This document shows positions 42,127 to 51,626 of a DNA stretch of 64,000 bases, piece by piece (within the stretch, counting starts at the first letter, position 1; each line of letters starts with the position of its first letter). The stretch spans positions 124,001-188,000 of the forward strand of contig JAACJM010000096.1 of assembly GCA_013368315.1 (NCBI GenBank). The letters are read 5' to 3'. The position numbers and the translations under genes are program-made. Source of the stretch: Tetrapyrgos nigripes (Eukaryota; Basidiomycota; Agaricomycetes; Agaricales; Campanellaceae). Under the pieces are notes generated by a model. That model was not told the DNA's origin. It saw only the letters and a list, made by a program, of their open reading frames with translations, and ran no database searches.

Positions 42127-45100
42127 GAACTGGATGATCATATTGGTGTCGCTGTAATATCTACCATTAGAGCCATGTAAAGACAAAAAAATGAAAAAAA
42201 GACATACACCCCATCACTTGACTATATCCAGGCAAGCTGACATTTCGGTCACATCGCCTGCATGATAACCAGTCAAAACACAACACTGCAAGCATATAGG
42301 AACACATACCATCAAGATATTTGTCCAGTTCCTGATATTCGGAAATGGTACTACTCACCGCCCGGCTACTGAAGCTTGCAGCGGCCTTCTGCTTCCTCCT
42401 CTCTTCAATCAATTTGTCCATGAACGAGTCCACTGGAATTGGCAATTAAGGTCAGTAAAGGAAACAATCCTTGGGGCATATCCACTGACATGAAGAATAC
42501 AACGATGACCATTGCACCTCCTTTAGAGTAGACTCCGCTGGCTTTTCAACGTTGACTTTATCCTTATACTCAAGATACTAAAGAGGGAATCATGTAAGCA
42601 TATGTACAATGAGAAATGAAAAGAGTTACACACCACTTTATGCATCGTGCGCAAGCCCTTATCTATCAATGCCTGATCCCATGCAGCATCCAAAAACGTG
42701 AGACGGTGACAGAGATCAAGCACTGAAAGGAAACAATCAATTGGTAGCAGTAAAGGGACAGTATGGAACAGACCATGGCAAATGAAATATACTCCTTTAT
42801 CCTCAGTGACCTTCCGATACCATTTATACATGCTGTTGAGGCCAGCTTGAATGGCAGGTGCAATAACGTCATATGTAGAGTCTTCGAGAAACTGCTCCCA
42901 CTCCAATTTGACCTCGTACATTGCAGGGATGACCCAGTGTGATGTAGCAACATCCTCTTTGCCTAATATCGCATTGCGGGTAGCGTTCACCTGAAACTTG
43001 TTAGTACATAAGACAAAAACATAAAAAGAGATGACAACATACCATGAGGACATTCCAGCACAGGGAAATGACATGCCATTCATCTGGCGACATTTTGAAG
43101 TTGATCCATCTCTTGTCGCCCTGAAGCAGTGGAATGTTTGCATTATCATCTGCCGTGACACAGAAGATATTCATTGGCTAGTCATTGAAAAGGGTAAGCA
43201 ATGATAAAGACAAGTGAGCGAATGCCTTACCTGTTTGATCTCAAGCATGCGATCAAAACACTTGGCGAGACTACCCCACCGTGTACGAACCCATGTTGCA
43301 ACTTGCAAAGGTTTACCACAATTTTTTTCACATAATGATTCGAGGTAGCCCATAGCTGCATCACATTGCTGGACCTGGAAACAAGTCACTGTTAGGAGAT
43401 AGAGCCAGCTAGCATAAAGGAACACCTCACCTGAGCAACAAAGGCTAAAATCTTTCCAACAATATCACCAGGTGTCCATTCTGTTGATGTTGCCAGCTCA
43501 ACAGCCTCGTCATCGTCGTCATCGGGCTCCTCTTCCTGTGATGGATCAATGTCATTGTCGAAGTCATCAAATAGTTCCTCTTGCTCGCTGTCATGAAGAC
43601 ATTGGCCAATAGCCATAATGGAAGGTACTTGAAGAGCTTGAATGAAATGGCTGGGCATGAGGTGGAAAGTGTGCTCTATACAGCTGGAGGAAGATGGCTC
43701 AGTGTGCATTAATGATAAAGATTTGTACCCAACATACTTTGTCCGGTGCTCTTTGTGTTTTAGCTGTTTCCCGATGGATCCAGAATTTCGCAGGCAATAC
43801 GTGTAGCATTGTCATTCACTGACACCCCATCACTGGTAAGCCATCCTACCTGAAGGACTGTAGTTAGTAGCTGTGTGAGACGGATATGGTATTCAAAAAC
43901 TCACCCGGTCAGCAAAACCATACTTCTGAATGGTACTAGCAAGGTGTTTGCCATTTTCTTCTCCAGTATGACGACCCTTTCGGCGATCAAAAGTCAGGAG
44001 ATGCACATGTAGTGACCAGTCCAGGGGATTGTCATCAGCAGGCTGGATGTAATAGATGGTTAGACTTTCGAAAGCCTTGCGGCGTTTCTTAGACCATCCA
44101 TCAAAAGTCATGGAGATAAGTGACTCGACATTCTACAGACAGAATGAGCGTGGCCGAATTGATTAACACTGAATACATACCTTGATCATCTCCATGTCTC
44201 ACTCAATCAAAACTTGATGCTTCTCTTTGATGGCTTTGGTGAGAGTCGTGCGGTGAGGGATGTCCTTCTCAGTTAACTTTGGCTGAAGGTACATCATGAA
44301 CTGGTGGACAGATGCTCGGTCAATGAATCTGACAGCCTGAAAAGATGTCAGTAACCAGTAGTTGGTTGAGGCAGGTGGTGGTAGAGTAGCAAGTGAGTAA
44401 TGAAGTTGAATGAACGCACCCCATCAAAGTCAGCAATCATCTCAACGGCATACTCCAGAAGTCCTTCGCAGGTAAACGGTGGAATGGGACTAGGTTGTGG
44501 AACTGTAAACATTGTAATCTCTTGCTGTCTATTTGGAGAGATGAAGGGGAGTGTCAAAATAGAAGCATTGCAGAGATTTCTGATGTACCTGTTTGCTCCT
44601 GGTGCTTCTGGAGGTCTTTGAATCCTCGGTTCAACACCTTTTTCTGTGCAGAGTTCAAGATACTCGTTCAGATGGTTCCGCTGTTGATGCCGACACTGGG
44701 ATGTGACATTTCCAGTGTAAAACCCCTTGCAAAACTTGCAGATCACACCAGCCTTCTCAACGCCGTCTATCTTCTTCGAGTCCTGTCTGAAACATAGTCG
44801 TAAGTCAGCTGTTGCGTCGCACTTTTTCTTTATCTGGATCTGTGAAAGCTTCATTATGAGTAGAAGATGTCTAAGCAAACATTTTACACACTGGTTTGGA
44901 TGTAGCAGCAGATTGGGCCTCCCAAAAGCGCTTTTCACTGGCAGCTGCCTCATCTTCTATGTTAGACCCTTCATCGGCATCAGAAGATTGTGTCTCGTCC
45001 TGGGTCCCTTCTAGCATCTCAATGTCTGAGTCGTTCTCAGGTTCTTTGTCAGCATCCTTGCTCGAGATCATCTTGTAAAGAATGACCGGGGTCAGAGAAG

Positions 45101-47187
45101 TGTTGCAAGGGAATACCAACAAGTTACAACTCACTTTCTGTCGCTTAACAGCTTCGTTTCCTCCGTTCTGGGTGCTGCGCTTTTTTGACTCGTTATCTGA
45201 GTCACACAGAAGGTAAGAAAACTGAAAAATAGAAAGATATGTCAAAAAGAATGACTCACTTGCTGGGAGAGGAGTCTCATCACTCTCAGAGTTGTACCAG
45301 TCGATGTCGTCCGCGTCTTTGAGTTTGTTGGTGTTCGCATCAACTGCGCATTGATCTGTGTTTGTCAGCCACATGGCCAAACCCATTGAGAAACATACCA
45401 GATTGAGTTTTCATACTTCTTGCAGCCTGAGCAGATTCTATGGCTTTTGATGTTTGAGTTCTTACTCGAGTCTCTCCCTCCTTCAAGATAAGATTTGTGT
45501 CGACATGGTCTCGTTCAGTCCTAGGCCGAGGTTTAAACTGAGAATTGACTTCTGGTGAAGATCCCTTTGGGACTACGTCTTTGAGTTGGTCTCCATCAGA
45601 CATGATTGGGGAAAGGGGAAGGATGAAAAACGGGATTCCATTTGGCTTCCATCTCTTAAGATGGCGACCTACAGTGTGAATCTCTCTAAAAGAGCTAGAA
45701 AAGAAACTTGGAAATTTTTTTTAGGCTTTATGCATTTAAGCTTCATCTCATTTCCATACATATCTTAGCTACATTTCTGTGCGGGTGCAGAGGACTGACG
45801 CTGTTTATTGACACCTGGCTAGGGATGATGAAAATTGGCATTGTACGGTAACGGTCCCGAACCGATGAATATTTAGGTCGATGCGCAAACATTTGAGGGC
45901 CGGACAGGGTCGACCCTGGTCGGACCCGGTCCACACAAAATTTCAGTGCCTGGACCCCGACCTGAACCTCAAGGTTCGGGCCTGACCCGGCATAGCCACT
46001 GGTGTTGGACCTTAGGGCCAGTCCGTGGTCGGTTCAGGGCCAACAGGGCCATGGCCCTGAACGCGGCAACACTGATCAAGTGTACAACCTGGAGTTTTGA
46101 CTGCCTTCTTTCATTAGATCTTTGAGAACCCGCCCGACTCAGCTGCTTGGGGAAGATTCAGGGTATACAGTGAACGAGTGTGCGAACTCGTTCTATGTAG
46201 ATTTCAGGAGTTATTTTCCTCTCTTGGAAACGATGGTTGGCACCCAGCCAGACTCGTCATCCATTCTCTTCCCGAAGCTCCGTCAGTTGAAAGTGATAGT
46301 GGACACCGAATATCCACTAAAATGCGTGAAGATACTTGTCGAATTCTTTCACCAACGGGTTGATTCATTTATATATGAGATTTACGACTCGGAATCTGAC
46401 GCGTGGATCAAGACCAACAGTTCAATATCCCTTTTCACTTCCATTTTCAAAGCAGGCAGATGTCTCCCCCATTTAACCTCACTCTCACTCAGTCTTTGGA
46501 ACTATGAAGTCGAGACCCCACAATTATACGCTGATGCCGTAGCCGCCTCCTTCAGCCTTTCCCCCCGCCTAGTGAGCTTTGAGCTCTGGGGCTACCTAGT
46601 TCCCTGGGACTGTGACTTCTCTGTCATTTTCAGGGAAGCCGCACGGGACTGTGCAAACTTGGAGTTGATACTGTGCTCTGGCGTGCCTGAGACCTTCCGA
46701 CCTTCCTCTAAACCTGTACCCTTTCCATCTCTCTGACACCTGGAAGTACCTGACAGTGATGTCCAAGCACTTATCAACCTACTGGAAGGTCATCCAATGC
46801 CGGAACTGACCATATTCAAACTGGACATCCGTGACACCGAGTGGATTTCCGGTTCACCCATAGAATGCCAAAGGCTGTTTGGATTGTTAAGTACATTTCT
46901 GAAGCTCCAAGACGTCGCCTTTGGTTCCATAGGGGAATCCCTTGGCTTTGATGCCATCCGTCCAGTTTTACAGAGCAGGAGCATTCTTTCAATCGGCCTG
47001 ACAGACGTATACAGGTTATCCATCACAGACAATGATTTGACTTTCTTAGGATGCTGTCTTCCCTCCCTACAAGTTTTCAAAGCTCTTTCTTGGGATTGAG
47101 CCTGACAGTTTACCCACCCTACAAGGCTTACTCGACCTGGCAGAGCACGCTGTCCAACTCCGAATCCTTAAAACCCGGATAATCCCT

Positions 47188-47521
47188 GTTAAGCAGGCAT
47201 GGTACGGCTTGTACACTACTAAACGCAGTGGCAACTACGCAACTTACCTGGGGATAAAAGATAGCTTGTTAGGCTTGTTAGAGGCTTGTTAGAGCGATGT
47301 GGGTTAAGTGTGAAACTTATTATTTGGAGGACTATCTACGAGTCCTTATATACCTTTAAGGAGGTACAAATACATGTAAACTAATACTAGAGTAACAATA
47401 AGATTCTATTGTACTGGATAGAACAATGCTGGTTTCGTAGACTATTGTCGTACTACACTTTATTGTCTATATAATCTTATTGTTCTATATATAACTACTA
47501 TTATTGTTCTACATAGAATAC
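47188..47521. other. AT-rich insertion in F-box gene E, possible solo LTR
   Basis: About 330 bp separate two parts of gene E that would otherwise join at ..IIP / LMAATECA. It begins TGTTAAGCAGG, contains GGCTTGTTAGA repeats and several TATTGTTCTA-like motifs, and lacks coding capacity. The flanking five bases (AATCC and AATAC) are only an imperfect target duplication, so the LTR call is tentative. Confidence 0.4.
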
Positions 47522-47732
47522 GTTGATGGCTGCAACTGAATGCGCCAATTCAACAATCCCGACCTACCCCATTGCTGGGGACGGCTCATCCGATTTGGTG
47601 CTGGACACACTGAACAGCTTCAGGCATCTCGACCATCTCGATCCCGCCTGGAGTAGAGTGGTTTCCATGATTATGGGCCGAATCCTTCCATTGGATTGCC
47701 AATTTGACGTCACGGAACATGGAAGAAGGTGA

Positions 47733-48359
47733 AGGAGGAGTTGAAGATTATAAGGGCCTATCGCAGAGGGAGCGTTGTTTTACCCAGTTCTCAGACCTAG
47801 GTCTCTTTCTTCTTGGAATCTATTTGCTAGGACTTACCCGCTACCTATAATATCAAATTAATGTTACAGTGTTAGTCTATTTCGAGACTCGTCGTGGTGG
47901 GATGATGGCGACAGCCTTTCGACCTTGCAATTGCACAAGTCTTCAATTCACCGCTCCAGAAAAGAGTTCCGCACCTGTCCATGGTCCCATTTAAAGGAGA
48001 CCTGACTTCTTTCGCTCCACGAGATACTGCAACTCATGAACACAAAATCATTGCAAAATCACAGAGACCACAGAAGTCTTCACGTTGAGGTTGCTGCAGA
48101 AGTCAAGGGAGAAATACGACTCGATGAAGCAGTAAGCTTGTGTGAAGCTCCATTTGGTAGAAGAATGTCAAAGCAAATCCACAATTGGATTGCTCAATGT
48201 TATTGTAAAGTACAGTTGAGCATAAAGTACATACAGACATGCAAGTCATCAAAGTAGATAGTACATGTACAACAAAAACATACACGGAAAGAAGAAAACA
48301 TGATGTACAACACAGCCTAATGTCCGAGAGCAAATCTAAACCTCTCGCAGTGAAAATAT
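47733..48359. other. intergenic region
   Basis: No gene recognised between broken gene E and the lectin-domain gene; holds the 3' flanks. Confidence 0.4.
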
Positions 48360-50300
48360 CTAAGCACAGATGGTGGTCGTAACCGCAGGAACAACAGAAG
48401 TAACTGCGGGGATGACAGTAGTACCAGCAGGAACGACCGAAGTGACGGCGGGGATGATAGACGTAACGGCGGGAATAACGGAGGTAGCTCCGGCAACCAC
48501 AGAGGTCACAGCGCCGAGGACCGAGGTGACTTCAGGGATAACAGAAGTTACTGCAGGAACAACTGAAGTGACTGCTGGGATCACAGAGGTAACTTCTGGG
48601 ACGATGGAAGTAACAGCTGGGACGACGGAGGTAGCTGCAGGAATGATACTTGTGACCGCGCCGACAACGGAAGTGGCTTCAGGGATAATGTTTGTGACTG
48701 CAGCGATAACGGAAGTGAGTGCAGGGTTGACAATCGTGACTCCGGCAACAACGTTAGTGACTGCAGGGATGACGTTGGTGACTGCAGGGATGACGTTGGT
48801 GACGCCTGGGATGATAGAGGTGACTGCTGGGATGACAGAGGTCACTTCTGGGACAATGTTGGTGACCGCTGGAATAATAGACGTGACCGCTGGAATGACA
48901 GAGGTAACTGCACCAAGGATAGAAGTAACTGCTGGGATAATAGAGGTAACAGCTGGGACAACGGAAGTGACTGCTCCGACAATGGAGGTGGCTCCTCCAA
49001 CCACAGAGGTGACCGCCGGAATAATGGAGGTGACTGCTGGAATAACAGTGGTGCCTGGGACAAGAGAGGTGGTGATCGCTGGAATGACAGTGGTGCTGGC
49101 GGGGATAACAGTTGTGGCAGGTACGCAAGTGGCATTGTTAGTGGTGGTGGTGATTCCAGTCGTAGTAGTCGCATTTCCGGTGGTGGTAGTGATTCCAGTC
49201 GTAATAGTCGCATTTCCGGTGGTGGTAGTGATTCCAGTCGTAGTAGTCGCATTTCCGGTGGTGGTAGTGATTCCAGTCGTAGTAGTCGCGTTTCCGGTGG
49301 TGGTAGTGATTCCAGTCGTGGTCGTGGCGTTGGGGAGAAGCGTAGTCGTGGTAGGAAAAACGGTGGTTTGGCCACCGGGGAGAGTCACCGTAGCTGTACC
49401 AACCCTAGCAGTGACAGTAACCGTGGTTGGAGCCTGAGGGTTGACGGTCTGGATAGGTACGGGTGCAGCAGCACCCCCACCACCTTGTTGAATGACGACC
49501 ACTATAGTAGCCACAGGGCCAGCCGCAGCAGGTTGAGCGGCGGGTTGACCAGCAGCAGGCTGGGCAGCTGGAATAGCGGCAGGTTGAGCAGATCCAGGCT
49601 GAGCAGCAGGTGCGCCAGCAGGACTTGTCGTGTTTTGCCAGCTCCAGCGCTGATTGGTGTTGTACGAAATGCAGGACCAGAGTTGAATCTGGGGGAAAGG
49701 GAAAGGATTAGTCTGGTGTACACGCTCAAGTCAGGGAAAAGGCACGTACGGGGTTGCCAGGGGTCAGGTTACCACCGGTATTATCCAAACATCTACCATG
49801 TCCAGTCCAAGCGATATGATTGTCCTGTTAGCCTTGTCAGCATACGTCGAAATACGGAGGATTATCAACAATTACCTGGTATTGCCAGAGCTGATTGGTA
49901 TTTCCCTGGAAGCAAGTGTAAATCTGCAGCTTTTGACCATTCACGTCGTTGCCGTTGGTCACATCAAGACATTTGTTGCCGTAAATCCTAATGTTTCCGT
50001 TCGTAAGCGCCCACTGAGCGTCAAGCCCGGTACAGTTGTTACTGAGGACGACTGCAGCGTTGTCGGTGTTGCTGACGGCCCTAATGCAGCTACCTACATC
50101 GTTCAATCAGAAAAGAGCGTAGTTGGGGAAAAGGCTCGAATAGAAATGTACCAGGTGAGTTACCCAAACTGACTGTACCACTGAAGCTGAAAAAACAGAC
50201 GTCAGTCGTACTGCAGTTCGGTAAAAGTAATAACTTACACAGTGGTCTGAGCGCTGGCGGCGATGGCGAACGCGGTGAGGACGACGGTGAAGCTCTTCAT
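48360..50300 (-). CDS. secreted ricin-B-type lectin-domain protein with repetitive Thr/Val tail
   Basis: Minus-strand exons 50300-50239, 50186-50164 (23 nt), 50093-49876, 49824-49750, 49688-48360. The sum is 1707 nt, giving 568 residues. Signal peptide MKSFTVVLTAFAIAASAQ. A beta-trefoil carbohydrate-binding region lies at residues 30-150 (GSCIRAVSNTDNAAV, GNKCLDVTNGND, QxW-type motifs NQLWQYQ and NQRWSW). Then comes an Ala/Gln/Pro linker, five 13-residue GNATTTTGITTTT-type repeats rich in N-glycosylation sequons, and a tail of more than 30 heptads of the type IPAVTSV. No catalytic domain is present. It is probably a cell-wall-associated or secreted sugar-binding protein. There is no sign of a toxin-type catalytic chain. 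The microexon is supported by phase on both sides. Confidence 0.85.
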
Positions 50301-50373
50301 CTTGGAGACCAGTAGGCTGATGGTGGGGCTGGAGCTGATGGTGAAGCTGGTTTTGGTTCAGCAGAACACCTCA
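50301..50373 (-). other. 5' flank of the lectin gene
   Basis: Region between the start codon and the TATA-like sequence; the likely 5' untranslated leader. Confidence 0.4.
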
Positions 50374-50382
50374 GCTTATATA
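50374..50382 (-). promoter_or_regulatory. TATA-like box of the lectin gene
   Basis: TATATAAGC on the minus strand about 75 bp upstream of the ATG. Confidence 0.55.
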
Positions 50383-51104
50383 GGCGAGGAAGACTGGAGG
50401 CTCCTGTATAGGAACGACGCATTACCCCACATCGTAGAGCCCCCGTCTTGCCCGTCCACGAAATGGGGGATAGACCCCTTCGTCGGTCTCGCTTGCCTCG
50501 TGCTTTTCCATTTTCGGGTATCCGACAGATTGACGGGATTACTCCTGAATCAGATGGATGTGCTTCCAAGTAGAAGATGTGTTGGTGGAGGTAAGTCGGC
50601 CTGTAAGCACCTCTAGGACGGCCTGTTCAAAAAGAATGAAGGAAGGCCAGAGGACACTGGATGGCAAAGGGTAGACGGCAAAAGGAGAGAAATGCGCTAA
50701 TCCTGACGTACAGACCGATGGTTAGCGTTTGCCTAACCTTCCAAGCAAAACAACCCCTTGGATCCATTGAGAATAAGACAAAGTGTGATAGGGTCGTCGG
50801 TCATACACCGCCGTCTTCTGAAAGGAAAAGACAGTCGGGAATCCCGCTTGTTTTCCCGAGGAGAAAGTCACTTTTTCGAAGCTTGATCTCAGCAGTGCAT
50901 TGTAATTGCATAGAAACTTGGCCGACGTACTCGAGCATATGCGGTCGGCCTGGATCACGATTGGCTGTACACACTCTGTGGGCACTCAGTCAGCATTTAA
51001 CAATGATTTTATGGTATACACGCACTTGTGTGATGTAGATTGCAGCAAGAAACCCCTTATAATGCAATGGAGAGTATTACCACGCGACGCGATGACCTGT
51101 AGTT
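50383..51104. other. intergenic region
   Basis: No supported gene; contains the upstream region of the lectin gene. Confidence 0.4.
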
Positions 51105-51400
51105 CACTCGAACCGTCAAGTCCAAGGTGGCCTTGACGAATGTGGTCTTCATTTTCATCTCTGGGTGCTCTCGTGAAAACCAATCATCCATCTCAGCCCA
51201 AGGGCCACATCTTTCTCCTTATACACACCCAGCTGCGAACTTGGAACCCGTCTAGTGCACAGAAGCAGAACGTTACGATGTCCCAGAGGCGTATGATATG
51301 AAGCTTGCACGAAACATGGCATCGATCTGGCTTCCGCTGGATAAGCACCAGCTGAGGAAGTGAATTCCGGAAGAAGTGGTAGTTGCACTGGTTTCTTTGC
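51105..51400 (+). pseudogene. decayed copy of exon 1 of the dsRBD-like gene
   Basis: ACCGTCAAGT..GGCCTTGACG, a TCTCTGGGTGCTCTCGTGAAAACC stretch and GCGAACTTGGAAC occur in the same order as ACCGTCAAGTGGCCTTGACG, CTGAGTGCTCTTGTGAACC and GCAAACTTGGAAC at 51608-51750. Reading frames are not maintained. It appears to be an old tandem duplicate of the 5' end of the gene downstream. Confidence 0.45.
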
Positions 51401-51626
51401 CTACAGTCTAGGATGTAGAACCCTGGGTGGAATTTTTTGGCATTTTTTCACTTACCGATTTTGGTTGATCCACTGGGGTGCTTCTTGGTGTTTAGGCAGG
51501 TAGATACATACCTACATTGGTGATAAGTAGCTGACAGATCTAGAATAGTTTACATATGAAAGAGCGGCGACACGTCAAGTTTGGCGCAATGCTTGTTTCA
51601 ACCAAACCGTCAAGTGGCCTTGACGG

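Larger units (their letters stand above)
35188..45603 (-). pseudogene. hAT transposase, interrupted and with a premature stop
   Basis: Starts MSDGDQLKDVV at 45603. Multi-exon: an acidic N-terminal part, a BED-type zinc finger (CKFCKGFYTGNVTSQCRHQQRNH near 44700), the catalytic-core opening MTFDGWSKKRRKAFESL (44111), WVRTRWGSLAKCFDRMLEIK (about 43280), and the C-terminal dimerisation domain MAHDYLAIPASSSKSERAF with RRGRMGDDLFEGLQCLKG (35442-35188). A Copia element lies inside the exon for the dimerisation domain. Joining across its GAACT target restores the frame. Upstream of that exon an in-frame TGA at 42214-42216 replaces what is probably a Trp codon (DIVK-stop-W). The element can therefore no longer make its own transposase. 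Confidence 0.85.
34924..46074 (-). mobile_element. hAT transposon (about 4.5 kb without nested insertions)
   Basis: Terminal inverted repeats CAGTGTTGCCGCG at both ends. Perfect 8-bp target duplication ATCAAGTG at 34916-34923 and 46075-46082. The subterminal regions share GGTTCGG-rich repeats (34990-35090 and 45900-46050). It is 11151 bp as found; subtracting the Copia element, its nested Tc1 and one TSD leaves 4475 bp. It carries one transposase gene on the minus strand. It inserted into the intron of F-box-like gene E. Confidence 0.95.
34640..47732 (+). pseudogene. broken F-box-like gene E split by transposons
   Basis: The 5' part at about 34640-34885 contains ALINLLWKSVDSVEPIAMVL, the residue pattern that follows an F-box in agaricomycetes. 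Its exon ends at a GTACGT donor at 34886. The matching acceptor is at 46117, where the frame resumes with IFENPPDSAAWGRF. The intron would be only 73 bp without the inserted hAT element. Further damage: a frameshift near 46190, an in-frame TGA at 46734-46736 (between FPSL and HLEVPDSD), a frameshift near 47090 (before IEPDSLPTLQGLLDL), and an AT-rich insertion at about 47188-47521 before the C-terminal piece ending 47732. The 5' boundary is uncertain. Confidence 0.7.

Noticed and set aside
42167..42186. Small gene starting MSLHGSNG, similar to the MSLRGPNG frame at 32454
   Set aside because: The sequence lies in intron and exon of the hAT transposase; the resemblance is short and likely chance.
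42214..42216. Stop-codon readthrough or recoding
   Set aside because: The element is already inactivated by the Copia insertion; simple decay explains the TGA better.
48370..49437. 355-codon plus-strand open frame
   Set aside because: It is the antisense of the repetitive lectin tail; its repeats merely mirror the coding repeats, and no independent domain or start context was seen.
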